Shown: positions 16,368 to 23,962 of the stretch, one piece after another | Layout of the letters: every line of letters starts with the position of its first letter | Position numbering within the stretch: position 1 is the first letter of the stretch | Assembly: GCF_000023325.1 (NCBI RefSeq) | Contig: NC_012785.1 | Location: 1,178,001-1,242,000 of the forward strand | Direction of reading: 5' to 3' | Source of the DNA: Kosmotoga olearia TBF 19.5.1 | GTDB taxonomy: Bacteria; Thermotogota; Thermotogae; Petrotogales; Kosmotogaceae | DNA length: 64,000 nt | Notes under the pieces: generated by a model | Told to the model about the DNA's origin: nothing | Database searches by the model: none | The model's input: only the letters and a program-made list of their open reading frames with translations | Position numbers and translations under genes: made by a program

Positions 16368-16718
16368 TCATCCATGGGAAGGCCCGGGAGTTTCAAGTGC
16401 TGAGAGATCACCGTTCATGGCGCTTTCTATGTTCTCCCTGGCTGTTCCCTCCTTAGCGAGCAGAACCTTCATTCCAACCTGTTTCAAAGCGGAAAAAGCA
16501 TTTTGACCGACATTTTTCGCTATGAGGACTTCGGCTCCTTTGCTTGCCAGAGTTTCAACCATTTTTGGTCCGGCACCGTGAGCCTGAGTTCCTTCATTTT
16601 CGAAAAATTCCGCTTCTTCTGTATCTGAATCGTATATAACGAAAAAGGCTGCTCTTGCGAATCTATCATCAACCTCCGCATCAAGGCTCTTATCTTTAAC
16701 TGGCAAAGCGTACTTCAT
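16368..16718 (-). CDS. NifX/NifB-type dinitrogenase iron-molybdenum cofactor biosynthesis family protein
   Basis: The 116-residue protein has the RNase H-like fold sequence pattern of the Nitro_FeMo-Co family (PF02579): ALPVKDKSLDAEVDDRFARA at the start, GAGPKMVETLASKGAEVLIA in the middle and a C-terminal helix. Members carry Fe-Mo-type or other Fe-S cofactors; in non-diazotrophs such as this they occur with MinD-type ferredoxin ATPases and their role is unresolved. GGAGGTG precedes ATG 16718. It is one of two homologues placed in tandem. Confidence 0.88.
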   Translation of the reverse strand: MKYALPVKDKSLDAEVDDRFARAAFFVIYDSDTEEAEFFENEGTQAHGAGPKMVETLASKGAEVLIAKNVGQNAFSALKQVGMKVLLAKEGTARENIESAMNGDLSALETPGPSHG

Positions 16719-16746
16719 CTTCTATTCACCTCCAGGTTCTAAAGAA

Positions 16747-17112
16747 TCAATGATTATGGAACTTCTTATCAGGTTCATAATTAACACTTTTCAACTGCCC
16801 TTCAAGATAACCATCAATAATTTCTTTTAGAGAACCACTTGCGCCTGTCAACACTTCAACACCAAAACTGCTGAAAAAAGCTTTAGCTCTAGCACCCATT
16901 CCCCGAGCTATAAGAACTTTCGCACCCTTTCGATAAATATACTCGGGAATCTCACCTGGTCCATGATCTTCAAATGGATTGGGTTCAATTTCCACTGAAG
17001 AAATTTTATTGTCTTCAACTTTTACAAAAGCAAAGTATGGAGCATGCCCGAAATGTTCAGAAATCTTGGCTTCAAGACAAGCATCATTCATTACAGGAAC
17101 GGCAATAATCAC
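16747..17112 (-). CDS. NifX/NifB-type cofactor-carrier family protein (second copy)
   Basis: The 121-residue protein is a paralogue of the next gene downstream, with AVPVMNDACLEAKISEHFGHAP, EIPEYIYRKGAKVLIARGMG and a C-terminal segment ending in histidines. It starts at GTG 17112 after GGAGGTGG, 11 bases beyond the stop of the ATPase gene. Like its neighbour it belongs to PF02579. The H-E-H-F-G-H region (SEHFGHA) may bind a metal. Two different copies next to two different ATPases suggest paired partners. Confidence 0.88.
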   Translation of the reverse strand: MIIAVPVMNDACLEAKISEHFGHAPYFAFVKVEDNKISSVEIEPNPFEDHGPGEIPEYIYRKGAKVLIARGMGARAKAFFSSFGVEVLTGASGSLKEIIDGYLEGQLKSVNYEPDKKFHNH

Positions 17113-17123
17113 AGTTCCACCTC

Positions 17124-17987
17124 CTAACTAAGTTGATCTTTGATTTTTTTGTATATCTCCCTTATTGCTTTGGCGGCTTTTGAATTTTCGTTAATAACTA
17201 CGGGTTCCGCTTTTATAGTCGCTTCACGTACCATGGGATCGAAAGGTATTTTCCCAAGAATCTCAATGTTTTCTTTTTTGCACCAGTCAATAATCTCCTG
17301 GGTCTTATCCAGGTTGAGGTCAAATTTGTTTATCACGATCCCAAATTTCCTTCTAAAATGACGGACAGTTTGAACAATTCTGTCGAGATCATGGAGCCCT
17401 GAGACTGTAGGTTCCGCAACAATAACAACGTAATTCGCTCCAGTAATAGAAGAGGTAGCGGCACATCCGATACCTGGGGAGCCATCTATTATGATCGTTT
17501 CCCTTTTCTCATCTTCTGCAGCCTTCAAGGCCAATTTTCTTACTTCGGCTATCAATCCACCGGAGGTTTCTTCCCCGGGATCGAGTAGTGCATGGCTTAA
17601 CGGAAGATCATCGACTTTCGAAAGGTAATAAACACCAGAACGGTTGTCATTTAAGGAGATTGCATTTATCGGGCAGGTGAGAACGCATGCTCCACAACCT
17701 TCACAGGCGTATGGATCCACAGAATAAGGATTTCCAGGTCTTATGGCATCGAAGCGGCAGGTTCGTTCGCATATGCCGCAAGCAATACAAGTATCATTTA
17801 TTTCAGCTTTTTTCCCGCCGATATACTCATGAATTTCAAGTGTTTCTGGTTTCATAAGAAGATGAAGGTTCGGCGCGTCCACATCACAATCAGCCATTAC
17901 ATGATTATCGAAAAGATATGAAAGCGAACCTGAAAGAGTCGTCTTCCCCGTTCCACCTTTTCCGCTGACGATGGCTATTTGCTTCAT
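17124..17987 (-). CDS. MinD-superfamily ATPase with inserted ferredoxin domain (second copy)
   Basis: The 287-residue protein has a deviant Walker A (VSGKGGTGKTTL) at its start, two 4Fe-4S motifs (CIACGICERTCR and CEGCGACVLTCP) inserted at about residues 62-110, and later Walker B-type IIIDGSPGIGC. These proteins couple ATP hydrolysis to Fe-S cluster or metal transfer, by analogy with Mrp/NBP35, and are common in anaerobes next to NifX-like genes. The start overlaps the preceding stop (ATGA), so the two ATPases are co-translated and may form a heterodimer. Confidence 0.9.
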   Translation of the reverse strand: MKQIAIVSGKGGTGKTTLSGSLSYLFDNHVMADCDVDAPNLHLLMKPETLEIHEYIGGKKAEINDTCIACGICERTCRFDAIRPGNPYSVDPYACEGCGACVLTCPINAISLNDNRSGVYYLSKVDDLPLSHALLDPGEETSGGLIAEVRKLALKAAEDEKRETIIIDGSPGIGCAATSSITGANYVVIVAEPTVSGLHDLDRIVQTVRHFRRKFGIVINKFDLNLDKTQEIIDWCKKENIEILGKIPFDPMVREATIKAEPVVINENSKAAKAIREIYKKIKDQLS

Positions 17988-18832
17988 TTCTTCATCACTC
18001 CGGTTATGTTATCAAAGAGTTTTTCGAAGCGTATAAACCACTCAGGATCTTCTTTTGTAAAGAGAAGTCCGCGAGAGTAGCATTCTGCTATATCTCTATC
18101 AAAGGGAATCCTTTCTAAAACTGGAATGTCTTTTTCTTTTGCGAATTTCTCTACTTCAGTGTAATCATCAGATGCTCTATTTACTATGATTCCCATGGGA
18201 ATTTTCATTTCTTTCACAACATCTACCGCCAGTCTTAGATCGTGCAGTCCAAAAGGAGTTGCTTCGGTTACCATAAGGGCAAAATCTGCACCACGCAGTG
18301 TTTCAACAACAGGACAGGAAGTTCCTGGGGGTGCATCGATAATCGTTATCCGGGAACCATCTATATGTTTTTTCAACTGACGTATAACCCTGACACCAGA
18401 AGGTTCTCCTATATTCAACAATCCCATTCCAAAGGATAGGTTTTCATCTACTTTACCCAGTTTAACAACACCTATTTCTTTTGGTACTTCATATATTGCT
18501 TTGGTTGGACATATTATCGAACAGGCGCCGCAACCGTGACAAAGGCTGTCAAAAACCATTACCCCTGTTTTGAAAACGGATATAGCGCCGAATTGACAGA
18601 CTCTGGCACATTCACCACATAGCGTGCATTTATCTTTATTCACCTTTGGAAGCAAAAGAAGGACCTGCTCCTCATGTTCGAACTTTACTTCGAAGAAAAG
18701 ATGGGAATTCGGCTCTTCTACGTCAGCGTCAAGAAGCTGGACCGGCGTTGCTCTTGAAAGAGTCCATGCTAGATTTGTTGCTATGGTAGTTTTTCCTGTT
18801 CCACCCTTTCCACTGAGCACAGCTATTACCAA
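17984..18832 (-). CDS. MinD-superfamily ATPase with inserted ferredoxin domain (first copy)
   Basis: The 282-residue protein shares the plan of its downstream neighbour: Walker A (LSGKGGTGKTT), 4Fe-4S motifs CTLCGECARVCQ and CHGCGACSIICP at about residues 62-108, and Walker B in IIDAPPGTSCPV, where the CP follows as in Mrp-type proteins. It starts at TTG 18832 with AGGAGGG. The 146-base gap before it holds a long perfect stem with inner hairpins (18882-18952) that could set its expression relative to the small RG-rich genes upstream. Confidence 0.9.
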   Translation of the reverse strand: MVIAVLSGKGGTGKTTIATNLAWTLSRATPVQLLDADVEEPNSHLFFEVKFEHEEQVLLLLPKVNKDKCTLCGECARVCQFGAISVFKTGVMVFDSLCHGCGACSIICPTKAIYEVPKEIGVVKLGKVDENLSFGMGLLNIGEPSGVRVIRQLKKHIDGSRITIIDAPPGTSCPVVETLRGADFALMVTEATPFGLHDLRLAVDVVKEMKIPMGIIVNRASDDYTEVEKFAKEKDIPVLERIPFDRDIAECYSRGLLFTKEDPEWFIRFEKLFDNITGVMKK

Positions 18833-18881
18833 GATTCAACCCTCCTAAAAAAGATGATTAGAGGTAAACTCTTCATACAAA

Positions 18882-18952
18882 GAAAGAGGCCTCGATGAAC
18901 TTTGCATGATCCATAACAATGGTTTATAGCACAGCTATTGGAGGCCTCTTTC
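18882..18952 (-). ncRNA. intercistronic structured RNA element (candidate)
   Basis: GAAAGAGGCCTC and GAGGCCTCTTTC form a perfect 12-bp stem closing 47 bases. Read on the minus strand, the interior holds ATAGC-TGT-GCTAT and CCAT-TGTT-ATGG, giving a multibranched shape. No long T run follows, so it is not a standard terminator. It lies between the DUF5320-like and MinD-type genes of one transcript and may be a processing or stability element. Confidence 0.45.
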
Positions 18953-18978
18953 AAGCCATGAATATTTTGTCTAAAAAA

Positions 18979-19242
18979 TTACCACCATCCACGGCCCCAA
19001 CCTCTACCGAAACCATAGCCTCTTCCGAAACCAGCTCCTCTACCGTACCATCCGTGTCTCCAGGCCAGACCGGGTCCTCTGAGCCCTGTCCATCCGTAGC
19101 GCGGTGCATTAGGGTTGAACCATACAGAACTTCTTAAAGGAGAAAAGCCTCTACCGGGGTAAAATCTTGTCGAGCACCAACCAAGTCCACGTCCGGTCAT
19201 TGGACCGTATCCCATGGGGCCAGTTCCATCACCAAAGGGCAT
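18979..19242 (-). CDS. DUF5320-like small Gly/Arg/Trp-rich protein
   Basis: The 87-residue protein begins MPFGDGTGPMGYGPMTGRGLGWC, split here as MPFGDGTGPMGYG and PMTGRGLGWC, which is the signature of the DUF5320 family found next to NifX and MinD-type ferredoxin ATPases in anaerobes. The rest is rich in Gly, Arg, Tyr and Trp (GRGAGFGRGYGFGRGWGRGWW) and has one cysteine. It is probably disordered. The gene is 4 bases after the upstream RG-rich gene. Function unknown; a scaffold or metal-related role is only a guess. Confidence 0.85.
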   Translation of the reverse strand: MPFGDGTGPMGYGPMTGRGLGWCSTRFYPGRGFSPLRSSVWFNPNAPRYGWTGLRGPGLAWRHGWYGRGAGFGRGYGFGRGWGRGWW

Positions 19243-19246
19243 TTTT

Positions 19247-19534
19247 TCACCTCCCTTGATTCTGGAGTTCTTTTAGCTTTTTTTCAACTTCAGCTAATTC
19301 TTCTTCAAGGAATGCTTTGTATTCCATTAACATCTGCTCTTCTTCCTTAGGATCGGGTCCCCAGGGGCCATAAAGGTCATATACAGGACCGCGGAAATAA
19401 TCACGCTCGAGTCCATAATCATATCCATAACCACCATAACCCCAACCGGCCATTCTACCGTAACCTCTGCCGTAGCCTCTGCCAAAACCGCGTCCATAGC
19501 CTCTGCCATAACCTCTTCCGAAACCATTTGGCAT
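19247..19534 (-). CDS. DUF5320-like RG/GY-repeat protein with C-terminal coiled coil
   Basis: The 95-residue protein starts at ATG 19534 behind AGGAGGTG. The first 40 residues are repeats of GRGYGRGF type (MPNGFGRGYGRGYGRG), the middle is Tyr/Gly rich, and the last 35 residues form a charged coiled coil (EEEQMLMEYKAFLEEELAEV). This order is typical of DUF5320-group proteins that accompany NifX and MinD-type ATPases. It is the first gene of the cluster, behind a promoter covered by a perfect inverted repeat. Confidence 0.85.
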   Translation of the reverse strand: MPNGFGRGYGRGYGRGFGRGYGRGYGRMAGWGYGGYGYDYGLERDYFRGPVYDLYGPWGPDPKEEEQMLMEYKAFLEEELAEVEKKLKELQNQGR

Positions 19535-19562
19535 ATAATTCACCTCCTTGAATTGTATCATA

Positions 19563-19612
19563 TATATATGTTGTCTACATATATAATACTACGATACCCT
19601 TCTTGATGTCAA
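19563..19612 (-). promoter_or_regulatory. promoter and PadR-type operator of the RG/NifX/MinD cluster
   Basis: On the minus strand TTGACA (19607-19612) and TATTAT (19583-19588) are 18 bases apart. TATATATGT-N5-ACATATATA (19563-19585) is a perfect 9+9 inverted repeat touching the -10 and the start point. PadR repressors use ATGT...ACAT symmetry, and a PadR gene ends this cluster. Confidence 0.6.
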
Positions 19613-19674
19613 GGAGCGTTTTGGAGATCATAAAACATGGCGCTCGCGAGGCTGTCAGATTGTAAAACGACGCG

Positions 19675-19749
19675 AACCGCAAGCGGTTGTTGCGAACTCT
19701 TTCAGAGTTGTTTCGAACCACTACGTGGTTGCTACGAACTGCTTCGCAG
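19675..19749. repeat. 21-bp phased hairpin array (copy A)
   Basis: Four hairpins start at 19675, 19695, 19716 and 19737: AACCGC-AA-GCGGTT, AACTCT-TTC-AGAGTT, AACCAC-TAC-GTGGTT and ACTGC-TTC-GCAG(C). Stems differ but pairing is kept, and spacing is 20-21 bp. No gene explains it. The wider gap 19562-20286 otherwise holds only dispersed repeats. Confidence 0.8.
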
Positions 19750-19905
19750 CGATAAAAACCGTTGTAGGTTGTGGGTTGTAGGTTGTGCGTAAGAATCGAG
19801 AGAAAACGCGGACCGTACCATCTTCTCACAAAACAGTCATTCTGGAGATGTTCCATCCAGAATCTTGTTTTCAGGACCGGATCCTGAATCAAATTCAGGA
19901 TGACG
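19740..19905. repeat. composite intergenic repeat, inverted relative to 58083-58250
   Basis: The stretch contains GTTGTAGGTTGTGGGTTGT, a GTCATTCTGGA...TCCAGAATC palindrome (19836-19864) and GATCCTGAATC...GATTCAGGATGAC-type palindrome (19880-19904). Nearly the same 165 bases occur in reverse complement at 58083-58250. From 19980 to 20160 there is further low-complexity CTCGG/CAACTAACAAC sequence without a gene. Confidence 0.8.
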
Positions 19906-20286
19906 AGCAAGATTTGCGAGGTTGTAATAAATCGCTGTTTTTCATTGTGGGCTAGAACATTTTCCGCCCTTTGTGGTTACTATGATTTGCTATTGGTCGT
20001 TTTACCTTCTCGGGTTCTCGATTCTCGGCTCTCGAGTTTTATACAGCATGCTGTGCCCTTTTTATACCAGCGACATAGTCACTTCAAGCCTCGAGGCTAT
20101 CAACTAACAACTAGCAACTGACAACGGCTTTTCTTGAACTCTCGGATTCTTAGCCCTCGAAGAAATTATGATGTAAAATTGAAAATGACGGAAAGAATTG
20201 AGAATTTTTGATCGATTTGTTTATCGAGCTTTCTAGTGTTAAAATGGCACAATGAAAAGAGATTTTGAAATCGGGAGGAGATATCA

Positions 20287-20781
20287 ATGGTTGTTACAGT
20301 GATGGTTGAAATTCCCAAAGGTAGCAGAAACAAGTATGAATATGACAAAGAAAAGAAAATGATTCGATTCGATAGAACTCTTTTCTCATCTGTTCATTAT
20401 CCAGCTGACTATGGGTTCATTTGCGATACGCTTGCGTTAGATGGAGATCCGCTTGATGCCATGGTTCTTGTTTCAGAACCAACCTTCCCCGGGTGCATTA
20501 TAGATGTAGTCCCAGTTGGTGTTTTCAAGATGTGGGACGAAAAAGGAACTGATGAAAAGATATTATGTGTTCCCGTGAAAGATCCTCTCTGGAATCATAT
20601 TGAGAATCTAGAGCAAGTTCCGCCACACCTCCTTAGAGAGATAGAAAACTTTTTCTCTATTTACAAACAACTTGAAAACAAGGTCACTGGTACCGAAGGT
20701 TGGGAAAGAAGAGAAGCTGCTGAAAGGATAATAGAAGAAGCTCAAAGACGCTATCAAGAAGTGAAGAAAAAGAATAAGTAA
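20287..20781 (+). CDS. ppa: inorganic pyrophosphatase (family I)
   Basis: The 164-residue cytosolic enzyme hydrolyses pyrophosphate to phosphate. It shows EIPKGSRNKYEYD, the signature DGDPLDAMVL (metal-binding aspartates, about residue 58) and the later KDPLWNHIENLEQVP. GGGAGGAG precedes ATG 20287. It lacks about 12-15 N-terminal residues present in many family members, but no upstream start fits. It stands alone and converges with an HD-GYP gene 11 bases away. Confidence 0.93.
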   Translation: MVVTVMVEIPKGSRNKYEYDKEKKMIRFDRTLFSSVHYPADYGFICDTLALDGDPLDAMVLVSEPTFPGCIIDVVPVGVFKMWDEKGTDEKILCVPVKDPLWNHIENLEQVPPHLLREIENFFSIYKQLENKVTGTEGWERREAAERIIEEAQRRYQEVKKKNK

Positions 20782-20792
20782 CGCTTTTGCGT

Positions 20793-22577
20793 CTATCGGT
20801 CTTTATCTTGGTGCAGTTCGTATGTACGCTTTACTTCATCCAGAACATCAAAAAACGCATCAAGAACAACAGGATCAAATCGTTTTCCGCGATCCTGGCG
20901 CAACATTTTAAGCGCTGTTTCAAACTTGAAGGCCGGTTTGTAAGGCCTTCGTGATGTTAATGCGTCAAAAACATCAGCAACTGCTACTATGCGCCCAGCA
21001 AGGGGAATCTGTTCGCCCTTCAACCCATAAGGATAACCACTTCCGTCCCATTTTTCATGATGCCCTATTATTACATCCCTTGCAGTTTTCATAAAGTCAA
21101 TGCCAACTTTTGATATAAGATTTTTGCTCATCTTTTGCAAAACACCTTCACCTATAATTACGTGAGTTTTCATGATTTCAAATTCTTCTTTGGTGAGTTT
21201 TCCAGGTTTCAGAAGTATTTTGTCTGGGATCCCCACTTTTCCGATGTCGTGTAATGGACTGAACCATAGTACTTCGCGAATGAACTTTGGCGTGAGTCTG
21301 TCGTCGTCTTTTGCAAGTCTGGAAGCAATTAAATACGAATACATCGAAACCCTTGTTAAATGTTCGCCGGTCTCGAGGTCTTTTTTTTCTACGATATCAG
21401 CAAAGGTTCTCGCGGTTGTCGCAATCAGCTCCTGGTTTATGTAAGAATTGTAAATAAGACCCTTGATAATCCTTACAAAACGTTCAATTCTGGAAGCATT
21501 TTCCTCTGTAAAAAAGTTCGCTTTTGTACTGTTCACGAAGAAAAAGCCTATGCACCTATGATTAACAAATATAGGAACGGTTATGCTCGATCTCATGCCT
21601 TCTTCTAAAATAAGTCTGGTTACCTCGGACTTATGTACATTTTCATAGTAATGTTGGAGATCGTTAATTATACGTGGATGCCTGTTTTCTATGATTTTGC
21701 TGAGTGTTGTGTGATCAAGCCTATAGACGAAACCTGATCTAAGGCGTATTTCACCCGCTTTTGACACGGCCGTTTCTGCGATGACATTTCCTAACTCATC
21801 TAAAAAAGCAAATGCTATCCGATCCACATTCACATATTTATTCAATGTCTCAAATATGTTGGGAACGATATCCTCCAGAGTTCCAACGGTTGGAATATTC
21901 AACAGTTCTTTGTCAAACTTCAGCTCATTGATAATCTTTTCTGTACTTTCACGGACCCCTTCTGTTTCCTTCAACGTTGATTTTAGTTGTGTTTTTAATT
22001 TTTCATGTTCAAGAAAGGAATCTATATTTTCCATACTCTGCTGAACATATTCCAAATAGTGTTTAAAGCTTCTCCAGATAAATAGTAAGACAACCACCAT
22101 GCTCCCAAGACTGGCAATTATGATATACAACGCTACATTTTTTAATTTGTTAACAAACCGGACCCTGTCGTATACCCAATTTTCCACTTTTCTCTGCAAA
22201 TCTTTAAGAATCGTGGCAAACCGTAGGTACTGATATTCGTCTGTTATCAGCGGAAGCATTTCATCGGAAGAAAAGGTTATAGGGATTTGCGAAGAATATT
22301 TTTCAAGTTCCCTTAATTCTTTGGATAGTTTTGATAGTGTCTCCGCGTACTCTGGAACTTCTTGTATTTGTCCCTTACTATCATGATAGAGATTATGAAG
22401 TTTTCCAACTTCCAAAACCATTGCGTTAATTTTCGAGAAGTCATTTGCGATTTTTTCATAGTACGCAAGCCTTAAGCTGGCTAATCCGAATAATAGAAGC
22501 ATAGCCCCAATTGCACCGAAAGAAACAATGGTAGCATAGAGTAAAATGTTTATGTATGTTCTCACACTTTTTTTCAT
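20793..22577 (-). CDS. membrane HD-GYP phosphodiesterase with GAF domain
   Basis: The 594-residue protein has an N-terminal membrane segment, a periplasmic stretch to about residue 140, a second membrane segment (ALYIIIASLGSMVVVLLFIW), a coiled coil, a GAF domain (about 235-375) and an HD-GYP domain (about 390-580). The HD dyad lies in FSPLHDIGKVGIP and the GYP motif in HHEKWDGSGYPYGLKGEQIP. HD-GYP proteins degrade c-di-GMP. The gene is followed upstream by a second HD-GYP gene 11 bases away, so both may share a transcript. Confidence 0.9.
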   Translation of the reverse strand: MKKSVRTYINILLYATIVSFGAIGAMLLLFGLASLRLAYYEKIANDFSKINAMVLEVGKLHNLYHDSKGQIQEVPEYAETLSKLSKELRELEKYSSQIPITFSSDEMLPLITDEYQYLRFATILKDLQRKVENWVYDRVRFVNKLKNVALYIIIASLGSMVVVLLFIWRSFKHYLEYVQQSMENIDSFLEHEKLKTQLKSTLKETEGVRESTEKIINELKFDKELLNIPTVGTLEDIVPNIFETLNKYVNVDRIAFAFLDELGNVIAETAVSKAGEIRLRSGFVYRLDHTTLSKIIENRHPRIINDLQHYYENVHKSEVTRLILEEGMRSSITVPIFVNHRCIGFFFVNSTKANFFTEENASRIERFVRIIKGLIYNSYINQELIATTARTFADIVEKKDLETGEHLTRVSMYSYLIASRLAKDDDRLTPKFIREVLWFSPLHDIGKVGIPDKILLKPGKLTKEEFEIMKTHVIIGEGVLQKMSKNLISKVGIDFMKTARDVIIGHHEKWDGSGYPYGLKGEQIPLAGRIVAVADVFDALTSRRPYKPAFKFETALKMLRQDRGKRFDPVVLDAFFDVLDEVKRTYELHQDKDR

Positions 22578-22588
22578 CAGCCATCATC

Positions 22589-23878
22589 CTATTTTCTATT
22601 AAAACTAAATCCTTCCTTGAAAATCTTCAAACAAGCTTGCACCACATCTGGATCATACAGCTTTCCAGCATTTTTATCAATTTCTTCAAGAGCATTATCG
22701 ATCCCCAGTGCTGGTCTATAAGGTCTGTGTGAAGACATCGCTTCAACTACATCAGCAACGGCTAAGATTCTTGCTTCTAAGAGAATTTCACCGTTTTTCA
22801 ATCCTTTAGGATATCCTGAACCATCCATTCTTTCGTGATGCTGAAGAACAATATCTGCGATTGGCCACGGAAACTTAATTTCTTTGAGGATTTCATAACC
22901 AGCTTCTGGATGGCTTTTTATTATTTGCCATTCAATCGGTGTAAGTGAACCCGGTTTTACTAATATTTCGGACGGTATAGATATTTTTCCTATATCATGA
23001 ACTAACCCGGCCATAGCAACAGCGGTAACTCTATCCTCTGGTAAATTCAATTCTTTTGCAATCTTGTTAGCCAAAATAGAGACCCTATGTTGGTGTCCCG
23101 CAGTATAAGGATCTTTCTTTTCAACGATCTTTCCCAGAACGCGGATAGCTCCTCGTAACGTCTCTTGAAGTTCAAAGTGAACCTTTTTATTTTCCGTTAT
23201 ATCTCTTACTGTTCCAACCATTCTTACTGGCTTACCATTTTCATCCCATTCGACAACTTTCCCGCTGATGAAGGCCCACTTCCATTCTCCTGATTTTGTA
23301 TACAGGCGAGCTTCTACTTCATATTTATCCGAAAGTCCTTTCAAATGATTTTCCAACATTTCTTTGGTTCTTCTAACGTCTTCCGGATGAACAATAGCAA
23401 AGAATTTCCCGATCGCACTTCCGCTGATCGTCCCCGCGTTATCCCATCCGAAAAGAACGGCGAAACGTTCATCCAAAAAAACTTCATTTGTTTTAAGATC
23501 AAGATCCCAGATACCCGCTTCAGTTCCCTCAAGAGCCAGATCAAGACGTTCTTTAATTTTTGTCAGTTGTTTCAATTCCATTTTTTCTTTGGTCACATTC
23601 ACAAGAGTGATAACAAAAGCTTCTTCATTACCAAGAAAAACCTTTTCTGCATTCATCTGGACAATTTTTTTGCGGTTATTTGGAAGGTTTAACACAAATT
23701 CCTGGATCCTTTCATTCGAAATGGCATAATCAAAAGTAGAATCAATGAGTTTTCGACCCTCAAAAAGTCTTTCTGCGGCGGGATTAGCATAGATTATTTT
23801 GCGGGTCTTTTTTGGCAGTATAAAATAAATGCTGTAAAAATAAAAAAAGCCCTGTATCCTAGAATAGGAAGAACACAT
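22589..23878 (-). CDS. PAS-HD-GYP phosphodiesterase, 5' end replaced by an insertion sequence
   Basis: The 429-residue frame has a truncated PAS domain (TRKIIYANPAAERLFEGRKL at about residue 25), a second PAS (GIWDLDLKTNEVF to GTVRDITENKK) and an HD-GYP domain (LVHDIGKISIP, HHERMDGSGYPKGL). The IS256-type left end begins at 23830, so the first 16 residues (MCSSYSRIQGFFYFYS) are encoded by the IS. The native N-terminus is lost or displaced. The catalytic domain is intact and should degrade c-di-GMP if the chimeric start is used. No ribosome-binding site or promoter for this start is evident within the IS end. Confidence 0.75.
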   Translation of the reverse strand: MCSSYSRIQGFFYFYSIYFILPKKTRKIIYANPAAERLFEGRKLIDSTFDYAISNERIQEFVLNLPNNRKKIVQMNAEKVFLGNEEAFVITLVNVTKEKMELKQLTKIKERLDLALEGTEAGIWDLDLKTNEVFLDERFAVLFGWDNAGTISGSAIGKFFAIVHPEDVRRTKEMLENHLKGLSDKYEVEARLYTKSGEWKWAFISGKVVEWDENGKPVRMVGTVRDITENKKVHFELQETLRGAIRVLGKIVEKKDPYTAGHQHRVSILANKIAKELNLPEDRVTAVAMAGLVHDIGKISIPSEILVKPGSLTPIEWQIIKSHPEAGYEILKEIKFPWPIADIVLQHHERMDGSGYPKGLKNGEILLEARILAVADVVEAMSSHRPYRPALGIDNALEEIDKNAGKLYDPDVVQACLKIFKEGFSFNRK

Positions 23879-23907
23879 AAACCATACAAAGGAGGGATAC
23901 AGGGCCC

Positions 23908-23962
23908 ATGGAAATCAAAGATATTATACTCCAATTTCTCACAGAAAATGAAGAAGGCGAAT
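23908..23962 (+). pseudogene. IS256-family transposase, 5' fragment
   Basis: ATG 23908 follows GGAGGG (AAAGGAGGGATACAGGGCCC) and reads MEIKDIILQFLTENEEGE before running into the inserted IS at 23963. The rest of the gene continues beyond 25317. Confidence 0.7.
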
